From an uncultured Muribaculaceae bacterium (GTDB lineage: Bacteria; Bacteroidota; Bacteroidia; Bacteroidales; Muribaculaceae), in the NCBI GenBank assembly GCA_934590135.1, contig CAKTOT010000014.1, forward strand, positions 1 to 34,128: 34,128 nucleotides of DNA, given 5' to 3'. This document shows, piece after piece, positions 8,685 through 17,061 of this stretch. The translations under genes and the position numbers were made by a program. Under the pieces are notes generated by a model. It had not been told where the DNA came from, made no database searches, and saw only the letters and a list, made by a program, of their open reading frames with translations. The stretch's first letter is position 1. Each line of letters opens with the position of its first letter.

Positions 8685-11263
8685 CTTCCGTAATGGTATG
8701 TCCATCGGTGGCTGCCCAGTCCGCGACCAACAGCACCGACACCATATACAACCCCACAGTGGTATTCAGCGCTATGCCGCGTACCTACGAAATCGCTGAC
8801 ATTAAAGTCACCGGAGCCCCGGCTTATGACGATTTCATAGTCCTCGGATATGCAGGCCTCAAAGTCGGCGATCGTCTCGAAATACCCGGCAATGAACTCA
8901 GTAATGCTATTAAACGCCTTATGCGTCAAGGCCTTTTTGCCCAGGCTCGCGTCAAGGTTCTCAAAACGTATGGTGACAAGGCGTGGCTCGAATTGGAATT
9001 GCGTACACAGCCTCGCATATCCGAAGTCAACTACATCGGAATGAAGAAAGGTGAGCGCGAGGACCTTCAAAAGATGCTTCAGCTGATGAAAGGCAACCAA
9101 ATCACGCAGAATATTGTCAATCGTATCGAACGTATTACGCGCAAATACTTCGCCGACAAAGGCTTCGGAAATGCCGAGGTAGCCGTTACGCTTCATGAAG
9201 ACCTCAGCAACCGTGACCAGATGATAGTAGATATCTCCGTGGACAAACGTAGTAAGGTTAAAGTTCACAAGATATATATCAACGGTAATAGCGTCTTGTC
9301 TTCCAATCAGATTCAGCGCGCTATGAAAAAGACCAACGAGAAAAACAAGCTGGTCAACCTCTTCCGTCAAAAAAAATTCGTAGAACAGGATTACCGCGAC
9401 GACCTCAACCGTATTATCGAAAAGTATAACGAAAAAGGCTATCGCGATGCTGTCATCGTGAGCGACAGCGTCGTGCCCTATAACGAAAAGCTCGTAGATG
9501 TATACATCACTGTAGACGAAGGCAAGAAATACTACATCAAAGACATCAATTGGGTGGGAAATACGGTATATCCCAATGCAGTGCTCAATAGCGTCCTTGG
9601 TATGCAGCCCGGGGATGTTTACAATCAAAAGTATATGAACAAGCGACTGAGCACGGACGATGATGCCGTCAACTCATTGTATATGGACAATGGATACCTC
9701 TTCTTCCAGCTTGTTCCCATCGAAAAAGATATTGTAGGCGACAGCATCTCGTTGGAAATGCGCGTTATGGAGGGACCCCAGGCCCGTATCAACAACGTCG
9801 TCATCAACGGCAACGATCGTCTTTACGAAAAAGTAGTGCGCCGCGAGCTGCGTGTCAAGCCGGGCGAACTCTTCAGCAAATCGGACCTTATGCGATCGTT
9901 GCGCGAAATTGCCCAGACCGGACACTTCAACCCCGAAAATATGGCGCCCGACATTCAGCCAAACGAAGAAAACGGTACGGTGGATGTCATCCTCAACCTT
10001 GAATCCAAGGCCAATGACCAAATTGAATTCTCGATGGGTTGGGGTCAGACCGGCATCATCGGCAAACTTTCGCTCAAATTTACCAACTTCTCGATTAAAA
10101 ACTTGCTGCACCCCAGTACATATAGGGGTATTATTCCGCAGGGCGAGGGTCAAACATTCACCATCAGTGCACAGACCAATGCCCGTTACTATCAGGCATA
10201 TTCGCTGTCATTCCTTGACCCATGGTTCGGCGGCAAGCGCCCCAACTCGTTGCAGGTGTCCGCATACTACAGCCGCCAGACAGGTGTAAACTCCTCGTAC
10301 TACAACAGTCAGTGGCAAAATGCCTATAGCTACTATGGCACAAGCGGATACTACGACTACAATTACAACTACCAGAACGCTTACGACCCCAATAAGGTCC
10401 TGCAAATGGTGGGCGTAAACATCGGTTTCGGCAAACGCCTCAACTGGCCGGACGACTACTTCACCTTCACCGCCGAATTGGGCTACAACTGGTACTACCT
10501 CAAAAACTGGGAATACCTATATTATATGAACAACGGTACTTCCAATGCCATAGTTCTGGGATTGACACTGGCGCGTTCGTCCATAGACAATCCCTTGTAC
10601 ACTCGTAGCGGATCGTCCTTCTCGCTCAACTTGCAGTTGACGCCTCCGGCATCACTATTCTCCGGGCATAAGGACTGGGAGAAACTCTCCAAAGAAAACA
10701 CCACGGCCTCCAAAAAGGAATTGTACCGCTGGATAGAATACTGGAAACTACGCTTCAAATCGCGCACCTATACCCCGCTGGCCAATGCCAACGGTACCTG
10801 GACGCCGGTGCTGATGACCCGTGCCGACATCGGCCTTCTCGGCAGCTACAACAAATGGCTCAAGACTCCTTTCGAGACCTTCTATGTCGGCGGTGACGGT
10901 ATGTCCGGCAGCTACACCTACGCCACCGAAACCATCGCCCTGCGAGGATACGACAACGGTCAGTTCACACCCTACCGCAGCGAAGGCTATGCATATACGC
11001 GCTTCGGAGTCGAACTCCACTTCCCGCTTATGCTACAGCCCACTACCACAATCTACGCCCTGGCATTTGCCGAGGCCGGTAACGCCTGGACTTCGGTCAA
11101 GGACTTCAATCCGTTTACGCTCAAACGCAGTGCCGGTGTCGGCGTCCGTATATTCCTGCCTATGGTGGGTATGATGGGTATCGACTGGGCTTACGGCTTT
11201 GACAGAGTCTTCGGCGAGCGCGGCGGAAGCCATTTCCACTTTATCCTCGGACAAGAATTCTAA
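8648..11263 (+). CDS. bamA: Outer-membrane protein assembly factor BamA
   Basis: 871 aa. BamA is the central Omp85 insertase that folds barrel proteins into the outer membrane. A signal peptide (MRKNLFTLLLALASVMVCPSVAAQ) is followed by consecutive POTRA domains over about residues 45-430 (units such as VHKIYINGNSVLSSNQI, INWVGNTVYPNAVLN and INNVVINGNDRLYEK) and a C-terminal barrel ending in Phe (HFILGQEF), the normal terminal signature. The barrel carries a Tyr-rich segment at about residues 549-581 (bases 10292-10390), probably an extracellular loop. Codons here favour C at the third position (AAC, TAC, GAC) more than in neighbouring genes, consistent with high expression. The two ompH genes follow in the same direction. 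Confidence 0.97.
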   Translation: MRKNLFTLLLALASVMVCPSVAAQSATNSTDTIYNPTVVFSAMPRTYEIADIKVTGAPAYDDFIVLGYAGLKVGDRLEIPGNELSNAIKRLMRQGLFAQARVKVLKTYGDKAWLELELRTQPRISEVNYIGMKKGEREDLQKMLQLMKGNQITQNIVNRIERITRKYFADKGFGNAEVAVTLHEDLSNRDQMIVDISVDKRSKVKVHKIYINGNSVLSSNQIQRAMKKTNEKNKLVNLFRQKKFVEQDYRDDLNRIIEKYNEKGYRDAVIVSDSVVPYNEKLVDVYITVDEGKKYYIKDINWVGNTVYPNAVLNSVLGMQPGDVYNQKYMNKRLSTDDDAVNSLYMDNGYLFFQLVPIEKDIVGDSISLEMRVMEGPQARINNVVINGNDRLYEKVVRRELRVKPGELFSKSDLMRSLREIAQTGHFNPENMAPDIQPNEENGTVDVILNLESKANDQIEFSMGWGQTGIIGKLSLKFTNFSIKNLLHPSTYRGIIPQGEGQTFTISAQTNARYYQAYSLSFLDPWFGGKRPNSLQVSAYYSRQTGVNSSYYNSQWQNAYSYYGTSGYYDYNYNYQNAYDPNKVLQMVGVNIGFGKRLNWPDDYFTFTAELGYNWYYLKNWEYLYYMNNGTSNAIVLGLTLARSSIDNPLYTRSGSSFSLNLQLTPPASLFSGHKDWEKLSKENTTASKKELYRWIEYWKLRFKSRTYTPLANANGTWTPVLMTRADIGLLGSYNKWLKTPFETFYVGGDGMSGSYTYATETIALRGYDNGQFTPYRSEGYAYTRFGVELHFPLMLQPTTTIYALAFAEAGNAWTSVKDFNPFTLKRSAGVGVRIFLPMVGMMGIDWAYGFDRVFGERGGSHFHFILGQEF

Positions 11264-11342
11264 TGAGACATACGCTGTGCCGCTAAACCTTATAGCATAT
11301 TCAGCGTCTAAAATGATATACAAGAAATCAATTCGTAACACA

Positions 11343-11864
11343 ATGAAACGAACACTCCTGACATTACTCGTAATTGCAGCCGCCACAATAGGTGTGTCTG
11401 CGCAGAAGTTTGCACTCGTCGATATGGAGTACATTCTGAAAAATGTTCCCTCCTACGAGATGGCAAACGAACAACTCAACCAGTTGTCGCAACGCTGGCA
11501 GAAAGAAATCGAAAACAAGAGCAAAGAGGCTGAGAACCTCTATCAGTCATACTTGGCAGACAAAGTCTTCCTGACCGAAGAACAGGTCAAAAAACGCGAA
11601 GAAGAAATCGTGGCTAAGGAGAAAGAAGTTACCGAATTGCGCTACAAATACTTCGGACCGGAAGGCGAGATGGAGAAAAAACGCGAAAGCCTACTCAAAC
11701 CTATACAAGACGATGTATACAATGCCGTTAAGAAAGTGGCGCAAGAACGCGGCTTCCAGGCCATACTTGATCGAGCATCATCTTCGGATATAATATTTGC
11801 CTCGCCCCAGATAGACGTCAGCAACGATGTCTTGGCCAAAATGGGCTATGCTACGACCAAGTAA
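11343..11864 (+). CDS. OmpH/Skp family periplasmic chaperone, first copy
   Basis: 173 aa. Skp-like trimeric chaperones hold unfolded outer-membrane proteins in the periplasm and hand them to BamA. A signal peptide (MKRTLLTLLVIAAATIGVSA-QK) is followed by the first body strand KFALVDMEYILKNVPSYE. A long charged coiled coil spans about residues 40-135 (rich in K/E/Q: KEIENKSKEAENLYQSYL, KREEEIVAKEKEVTELRYKY), after which the chain returns to the body domain (GFQAILDRASSSDIIFASPQ). The ATG at 11343 is chosen because it begins the signal peptide; the frame is open upstream into bamA, but no better start exists. It lies 79 bp after bamA. Confidence 0.92.
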   Translation: MKRTLLTLLVIAAATIGVSAQKFALVDMEYILKNVPSYEMANEQLNQLSQRWQKEIENKSKEAENLYQSYLADKVFLTEEQVKKREEEIVAKEKEVTELRYKYFGPEGEMEKKRESLLKPIQDDVYNAVKKVAQERGFQAILDRASSSDIIFASPQIDVSNDVLAKMGYATTK

Positions 11865-11950
11865 TATCACTTGCTGCGTACGACATACATAGAGATTGAC
11901 ATAGAAGAAAAATCAACAACAAAAATACTTATAACTACCCCTAAAAGATT

Positions 11951-12448
11951 ATGTTAAAGAAAATTGCAATCGCTGTGGCCGCTTTGGCCATTGCCCTTCC
12001 CGCCGCCGCACAGAAGTTCGGTGTAGTAGACGCTAACAGCATCTTCACCGCTATGCCCGAAACGACGGCTGCCAACAACCAGCTTAACGAGGCCAGCAAG
12101 AAATACGAGGACGAGTTCAAGAAACTGCAGGACGAGTTCAATAAGCAATTCGGCGAGTATCAGCAACTGTCTGCCGATACCCCCGCAGCTATCAAGGAGC
12201 GCCGCGAAAAAGAACTCCAAGAACTTGATCAGAAGATGCAGCAGTTCCGTCAGACCGCTCAGCAGGATCTGCAGAAACAACAACAGACCCTTCTGGCTCC
12301 TATCGAAACCAAAATCCATGAAGCCATCAAGGCTGTCGGTCAGGAAGGCGGATACACATTCATCTTCCAGAAAGAATTGCCCGTATACGTCGGCGTTGAA
12401 GTCAAGGACATTACTGCCGATGTTAAAACCAAATTGGGCGTGAAGTAA
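11951..12448 (+). CDS. OmpH/Skp family periplasmic chaperone, second copy
   Basis: 165 aa. A second Skp-like chaperone, 86 bp after the first. It has a signal peptide (MLKKIAIAVAALAIALPAAA-QK), first strand KFGVVDANSIFTAMPE, a Gln/Lys/Glu-rich coiled coil at about 45-125 (QKMQQFRQTAQQDLQKQQQT), and a closing body segment (GYTFIFQKELPVYVGVEV). The two copies share layout but differ in the tentacle segment, so they are old paralogues rather than a recent duplication. Paired ompH genes after bamA are common in Bacteroidetes; different client sets are an inference. The transcription unit is closed by the large hairpin at 12460-12523. Confidence 0.92.
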   Translation: MLKKIAIAVAALAIALPAAAQKFGVVDANSIFTAMPETTAANNQLNEASKKYEDEFKKLQDEFNKQFGEYQQLSADTPAAIKERREKELQELDQKMQQFRQTAQQDLQKQQQTLLAPIETKIHEAIKAVGQEGGYTFIFQKELPVYVGVEVKDITADVKTKLGVK

Positions 12449-12459
12449 ACAATACCCCC

Positions 12460-12523
12460 AAATCAAATATACGACAGAGCGCAGGCGTCATACGGCGTCT
12501 GCGCTCTGTCGTATATTTGATTT
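12460..12523. terminator. Bidirectional terminator, 30-bp stem and 4-nt loop
   Basis: The arms 12460-12489 and 12494-12523 pair over 30 positions: 25 perfect outer pairs, then G-U, C-G, G-C, U-G, C-G, with loop ATAC. The foot is A/T-rich and the core (ACGACAGAGCGCAG) G/C-rich, so transcripts from either side end in a U-rich 3' arm. It sits between the ompH stop (12448) and the stop of the convergent bioD (12540), so it can terminate both. Confidence 0.88.
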
Positions 12524-12539
12524 ATACTCCTCGAACCGG

Positions 12540-13184
12540 TCACTGAAGGGTAGGGACATCATATATCGGGGTACCGGGAAAGTGACGCGCAACATATCGT
12601 TCGATGAAAGCACGTGTATCCTCGGCAATAAGTCGGTCGGTAGAGTCCAAGAATGTATTATAGAGCACGCAGTGCAGTTGTAGGCCGCGTGCGGCTATGG
12701 CTTCGAGTGACAATATGGTGTGATTGATGGAGCCCAAACGACTATTGGTGACTAAAGCCACGGGCAAATGGCGAGTGACGGCATAGTCTATGGCCATAAA
12801 ATCATCCGTTATAGGAACCATTAAGCCCCCGGCTCCTTCGACGAGTACAATATCATAGCGCTGCTCTAGCTCGGCTCGTGCTTTGTCAATGCGATCCAAA
12901 GGCACGGGACGATCACCATCGAGACGCGCCGCCAATTGTGCCGAGGCCGGGAACGGATATATCACCGGAGCGGTAAGACCTTCGTTGTCTTCGGGTAGCA
13001 TTCCAGTGCCGCTGAGGCGGCGATGGGCATCAATGTCCTCGCTGTGGCCTACATTGCCGGTCTGTATGAATTTTTGGCTGATGGCGCGTATGCCTTCCGA
13101 TGCATATCGGCGTAGCAACCATGCGGTGGCGTATGTCTTGCCTGCATCGGTGTCGATGCCGCTTACAAATATACTTTTTCCCAT
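12540..13184 (-). CDS. bioD: ATP-dependent dethiobiotin synthetase BioD
   Basis: 214 aa. BioD closes the ureido ring of dethiobiotin from diaminopelargonate, CO2 and ATP, the penultimate step of biotin synthesis. The N-terminal P-loop SGIDTDAGKT (residues 8-17) matches the BioD form GxDTxxGKT. Further motifs are QKFIQTG (substrate Lys region), VEGAGGLMVPI (Mg/phosphate loop) and TNSRLGSINHTILSLEAI. The gene is alone on the minus strand, convergent with ompH and divergent from the PASTA gene. Other biotin genes in the window (bioGC at 21472-22881) belong to a different unit, so the pathway is dispersed. A minus-strand TATTTTTG lies at 13302-13309 but lacks a -33 partner. Confidence 0.95.
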   Translation of the reverse strand: MGKSIFVSGIDTDAGKTYATAWLLRRYASEGIRAISQKFIQTGNVGHSEDIDAHRRLSGTGMLPEDNEGLTAPVIYPFPASAQLAARLDGDRPVPLDRIDKARAELEQRYDIVLVEGAGGLMVPITDDFMAIDYAVTRHLPVALVTNSRLGSINHTILSLEAIAARGLQLHCVLYNTFLDSTDRLIAEDTRAFIERYVARHFPGTPIYDVPTLQ

Positions 13185-13360
13185 AGTGTAAATGTGATAC
13201 GTGTGGTTGTTTCAGATGTTTGTGCGTGCCCCCGTTTATATATTCGAGCAAGTGCATCGAGGTGCAGTTGTGCAAATACGGGATTACGCGTTTATCAAGT
13301 ACAAAAATACTAAAAACTCGGCAATGTCGGCGCCGAAAAATACGGCAGTTTTCGGTGAAT

Positions 13361-13391
13361 TTTGATGTATTGATATATATTTGTACCTTTG
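13361..13391 (+). promoter_or_regulatory. Bacteroidetes consensus promoter for the PASTA gene
   Basis: TTTG at 13361-13364, exactly 19 nt, TACCTTTG at 13384-13391. This is an ideal match to the published Bacteroides consensus. It also decides the start codon: the frame is open from 13381, but the first ATG after the predicted transcription start is 13447. Confidence 0.82.
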
Positions 13392-13446
13392 CATAATACA
13401 AACGGGCGCTATTCTTGCGCTCGTGACATCCGGTACTTTTCGAACA

Positions 13447-14151
13447 ATGACAGACAAAAATACGCATACAAACAATAAGGCGCAAGGCCTGGCCAAGCGA
13501 CTCTGGAAGCAGCATCCCATTTTGACCAACGCAATACTGATGGTTGTTGCCGTCCCCGTGATGGTATATATAGGCCTGCTCTTTGTGGACCTATGGACAC
13601 ATCATGGAGCCAAGACTGTTGTCCCGAATGTCAAAGACCTGACATACGATGAGGCTATGGCTGTGTTGGACGAGGCCGATTTACAGACGGTTATCGGCGA
13701 CAGTATCTATGACTTGAGCAAACGCCCGGGGCAGGTTGTGGATATTTATCCGAAGCCCGGGGCTGTTGTTAAGCCCGGACGAGAGGTCTATCTGACCATA
13801 GTTTCGTTCTCACCACAGCAGTTTGTGCTGGATGTCCCCTTGACCGATACTTCGAGCAAGCAAGCCGTGTCCTATCTCAAGTCGCATGGCATACGCAACA
13901 TTCACATGATTTTGGTGCCCAGCGACTACGAAGACCTTGTGCTGTCTATTAAAGCGGACGGCAAGCCCATTAAGCTCGGCGACAAAATTCCTGTTACAGC
14001 CACCATTGTCTTGGAAGTGGGCAAGGCTGCAAATCCGGTCTACGAGACCATAGACGATGCCGTCAATGCCGTATTGGCAGATAGCGCCGAGACTCAAAGC
14101 ACCGAGGAGCCTGCCGAACAGCCCGACGATTCACCTTCGATGTTTGAATGA
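13447..14151 (+). CDS. Membrane-anchored PASTA-domain protein
   Basis: 234 aa from the ATG at 13447. A short Lys/Arg-rich cytoplasmic head precedes one membrane helix (about residues 26-48, TNAILMVVAVPVMVYIGLLF) and a periplasmic region with PASTA-type repeats. The first (about 57-116) is clear: VPNVKDLTYDEAMAVLDEA ending PKPGAVVKPGREVYLTI. The second (about 122-190) is more diverged (SKQAVSYLKSHGI, IKLGDKIPVTATIVLEVG). The last 35 residues are acidic and Pro/Ser-rich. PASTA domains bind muropeptides or beta-lactams in PBPs and Ser/Thr kinases; here no kinase or transpeptidase domain is attached. It is followed after 3 bp by rluD, a pairing common in Bacteroidetes. A cell-wall-sensing or scaffold role is inferred. 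Confidence 0.85.
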   Translation: MTDKNTHTNNKAQGLAKRLWKQHPILTNAILMVVAVPVMVYIGLLFVDLWTHHGAKTVVPNVKDLTYDEAMAVLDEADLQTVIGDSIYDLSKRPGQVVDIYPKPGAVVKPGREVYLTIVSFSPQQFVLDVPLTDTSSKQAVSYLKSHGIRNIHMILVPSDYEDLVLSIKADGKPIKLGDKIPVTATIVLEVGKAANPVYETIDDAVNAVLADSAETQSTEEPAEQPDDSPSMFE

Positions 14152-14154
14152 CTT

Positions 14155-15306
14155 ATGGCCGATATAGATATGGCCGATAAAAATGAGGATTTTCGCCCTG
14201 AAGACGCCGTGGTCGACAATATTCAGGACATGGAGGACGAAGATGTCCTTGACGAAGACTTCGATGAAGTCGGCTCTGAGGATGCCGGCGCCGAACAGGG
14301 TTTGCAACCGGGCGGAATGTACGAGCATTTTCGTTTTGTAGCGGACAAAGGTCAGCAATTGGTGCGCATAGACAAGTTTCTGGTGCTGCGTATGGAGCAT
14401 GCTTCGCGCAACCGTATACAGATGGCTGCCGATGCCGGGTGCATTTGGGTCAACGGCCGTCCCGTCAAGTCCAACTACCGCATCAAGCCTCTTGATGTCG
14501 TGCAGATAGTTATGGATCGTCCGCGCCACACCTTCGAGATTGTGGCACAGGATATTCCGCTTAATATTGTGTACGAAGACGATACTTTATTGGTAGTCAA
14601 CAAGCCGGCCGGCATGGTTGTACATCCGGGGCACGGCAATTACGATGGAACTTTGGTCAATGCTTTGGCGTGGCACTTCCGTAATATTCCGGGATATGAT
14701 GCTTCGGATCCGCGCATGGGACTTGTACATCGTATCGACAAAGATACCTCAGGGCTTTTGGTGGTGGCTAAGACGCCCGATGCAAAGACGGCTCTCGGAC
14801 GACAATTTTTTGCCAAAACCACGCGACGCGAGTACGTGGCTGTGGTATGGGGAGTACCTACGCCGCCCGATGGAACCGTGGAAACCTATATAGGTCGTAA
14901 TGTACGCGACCGCCTGCAGATGGCTGTGACAGATGCCGAACACGGCAAGCACGCCGTTACGCATTACTATACACTCGAAGACTTGGGCTATGTCTCGGTA
15001 GTCCGTTGCGTCCTCGAGACGGGACGCACGCACCAGATACGTGTACATATGAAACACCTCGGGCATCCGTTGTTCAATGATGCACGTTATGGAGGCGACC
15101 AAATATTACGCGGACTACGTTCGGCATCGTATAACCACTTCATCGCCAATTGCATGGAAATATGTCCGAGACAGGCATTGCATGCGCGAACTCTGGGATT
15201 TGTGCATCCGGTGACACGCCGGCCGATGTTCTTCGAGTCGCCTATACCGGATGATATGTCCGCACTGATACAGAAGTGGAGACGACTTAATATCCCGAAA
15301 GAATAA
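14155..15306 (+). CDS. rluD: RluA/RluD family 23S rRNA pseudouridine synthase
   Basis: 383 aa. It isomerises uridine to pseudouridine in rRNA. Residues 1-55 are an unusually acidic extension rich in Asp/Glu. An S4 RNA-binding domain follows at about 68-122 (RIDKFLVLRMEHASRNRIQM). The catalytic domain has VNKPAGMVVHPGHGNYDGTL and HRIDKDTSGLLVVAKT with catalytic Asp195, and later GRTHQIRVHMKHLGHPLFND. The domain order and motif spelling fit RluD-type enzymes (E. coli positions 1911/1915/1917), but the exact target uridines are not visible. The ATG at 14155 is 3 bp after the PASTA stop; without the acidic head there is no ATG before the S4 domain except M55 or M80, so the long form is likely. 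Confidence 0.92.
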   Translation: MADIDMADKNEDFRPEDAVVDNIQDMEDEDVLDEDFDEVGSEDAGAEQGLQPGGMYEHFRFVADKGQQLVRIDKFLVLRMEHASRNRIQMAADAGCIWVNGRPVKSNYRIKPLDVVQIVMDRPRHTFEIVAQDIPLNIVYEDDTLLVVNKPAGMVVHPGHGNYDGTLVNALAWHFRNIPGYDASDPRMGLVHRIDKDTSGLLVVAKTPDAKTALGRQFFAKTTRREYVAVVWGVPTPPDGTVETYIGRNVRDRLQMAVTDAEHGKHAVTHYYTLEDLGYVSVVRCVLETGRTHQIRVHMKHLGHPLFNDARYGGDQILRGLRSASYNHFIANCMEICPRQALHARTLGFVHPVTRRPMFFESPIPDDMSALIQKWRRLNIPKE

Positions 15307-15434
15307 TAGGACGAGGATTCGAAACATTAAGCCTATAATATCAAAAATACTACGGATATGAAGATTTTCAACGCGAAAAGCTCGATGACCGATATGCTGC
15401 GTATATGGTGCTGCCGCGATTGACAGATTTTTTG

Positions 15435-15442
15435 TATTTTTG
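15435..15442 (+). promoter_or_regulatory. -7 element for rpoN
   Basis: TATTTTTG matches TAnnTTTG; no good TTG/TTTG is found 19-21 nt upstream. With a start near 15449 the leader to ATG 15467 would be about 18 nt. It overlaps a TTG codon at 15440 that could be mistaken for the rpoN start. Confidence 0.5.
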
Positions 15443-15466
15443 CAGACACAAATTCAGCTGACGGAT

Positions 15467-16978
15467 ATGAAGGAAAGACAACATCTTGAGCAGGAACAGA
15501 CGATGACGCAGCGGTTGACGCCGCAGCAGGTACAGTATGTAAGAATGCTTGAGATGACAGCTCCCGAAATAGAAGAGAAGGTACGTCGTGAGGTTGATGA
15601 CAATCCTGCGCTTTCGGCCACAGACCCTGACGAGGGTGCTGAAGGACACGATGATGATTCGCACGAAGGTGCGAACGACAATGATGAAAGCGGTTCTAAC
15701 GAGACGGCCGAAGAAATGCAGCGAGCCGATTATGCCTCGGATGACGACGTGCCTTTTGATGCGCCCGAGATGCCTTATCGAGCCGGTTCGGGCGGCGGTG
15801 ATTCGTCGTCATCGTTCCCTATGGAGGCCAATGCGGATGTCGCTACCCAGGCCGATTCACTGATGGCGCAATTGGCCGAATATACTCTTGATGATAAGGT
15901 GCGCCTTGCCGCCTCATATATTATTGGGAATATAGATGCCAATGGGCGTATGACGCGGGCACTAAGCGCCATATCCTCGGATATAGCCATAGCAGAGGGC
16001 GTGGAGGTATCACAGGAGTATATGCAGCGTGCTTTCGATGTAGTGCGCTCTTTGGATCCGGCGGGCATTGCCGCCACTGATTTACGCGATTGTCTGCTGT
16101 TGCAATTACGGAGGCGCACGCCTAAGACTTTCGAGCTGCGAGTCGCTACCGAGATTGTGGACAAAAATTTTGATCTGCTTACGCATAAACACTACGACCG
16201 ACTTAAGGCACGTCTGCATGTGGATGATGCCGACTTGCGTAATGCCATAGAGGTTATACGCAGTCTGGATCCCAAGCCCGGCGGCACCAATGCCGGAGAA
16301 GTCCCCGATGATCGTTTGGAACATATTACGCCCGATTTCACAGTTGAGTATTTGGGGGAGGGTCGTTTCAGCGTTTCGCTCAATCAGCGTCTGCCGGCCT
16401 TGGCTTTGGAACAGTCTTTTGTGGCATCCGTGCCATCTGTTTCGGCAGATACGCCCAAGATGTCGCGAGCCGATGCACGCCGCCGCGATGCGGCGTTATT
16501 CGTGCGACATAAGGTAGAGGACGCCAATACGTTTATATCTATGGTGCAACGTCGCAACGACACGTTGCTGCGTGTTATGCGTACCATAGTATCGTTGCAA
16601 CAGCCCTTCTTCGCTGCCGGTGGCGACGAACGATTGATACGTCCGATGATACTAAAGGATATAGGCGGAATTACCGGTATGGACCTCAGTGTTATCTCGC
16701 GTGCGTGCGCGGGCAAGTACGTAGCTACGGCACGTGGCGTATGGCCGTTGAAGATGTTCTTCAACGAGCGTCCTATAGAGGATTCGGATACTTCTACAAT
16801 ACAGATATTGGAGACCATGCGCACGATTATTTCGGAGGAGAATCCCAAGAGCCCGCTGAGTGATCGCCGTATTTGTGAGCTTATGGCCGAACGCGGAGCG
16901 CCGATAGCGCGTCGAACCGTAGCCAAGTATCGCGAGCGCCTGGATATTCCGGTGGCGCGATTACGCAAGAAACCATAA
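15467..16978 (+). CDS. rpoN: RNA polymerase sigma-54 factor RpoN
   Basis: 503 aa. RpoN directs RNA polymerase to -24/-12 promoters and needs AAA+ activators. Region I (1-50) is Gln/Leu-rich (LEQEQTMTQRLTPQQVQYVR). Region II (about 50-125) is highly acidic and Ser/Gly-rich, longer than in many proteobacterial forms. The core-binding domain runs from about 135 to 290 (ASYIIGNIDANGRM, VRSLDPAGIAATDLRDCLLLQL). The DNA-binding part contains the helix-turn-helix region and a perfect RpoN box ARRTVAKYRE at 481-490. The ATG at 15467 is chosen over an upstream TTG at 15440 because the latter lies inside the -7 element. No sigma-54 activator is in this window. The PAP2-family gene follows 83 bp downstream. 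Confidence 0.95.
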   Translation: MKERQHLEQEQTMTQRLTPQQVQYVRMLEMTAPEIEEKVRREVDDNPALSATDPDEGAEGHDDDSHEGANDNDESGSNETAEEMQRADYASDDDVPFDAPEMPYRAGSGGGDSSSSFPMEANADVATQADSLMAQLAEYTLDDKVRLAASYIIGNIDANGRMTRALSAISSDIAIAEGVEVSQEYMQRAFDVVRSLDPAGIAATDLRDCLLLQLRRRTPKTFELRVATEIVDKNFDLLTHKHYDRLKARLHVDDADLRNAIEVIRSLDPKPGGTNAGEVPDDRLEHITPDFTVEYLGEGRFSVSLNQRLPALALEQSFVASVPSVSADTPKMSRADARRRDAALFVRHKVEDANTFISMVQRRNDTLLRVMRTIVSLQQPFFAAGGDERLIRPMILKDIGGITGMDLSVISRACAGKYVATARGVWPLKMFFNERPIEDSDTSTIQILETMRTIISEENPKSPLSDRRICELMAERGAPIARRTVAKYRERLDIPVARLRKKP

Positions 16979-17061
16979 TATGATATAGATGTCTGTAAGA
17001 TACAAGTGTAGATCCGAGTGACATTAATCATTAAGACTAAAAAAATCTGATATACAATATA

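Noticed and set aside
8681..9628. Long minus-strand frame (315 codons) inside bamA
   Set aside because: It is antisense to a secure bamA; the predicted protein has no family features and its composition mirrors the bamA codon bias.
11896..11925. TTGACA followed by TACTTA before the second ompH, a sigma-70-like pair
   Set aside because: Spacing is about 24 nt, too long, and this phylum uses the TAnnTTTG type instead.
13381..13446. Longer N-terminus for the PASTA protein from TTG 13381
   Set aside because: It would start upstream of the -7 element at 13384-13391; ATG 13447 gives a normal basic head before the membrane helix.
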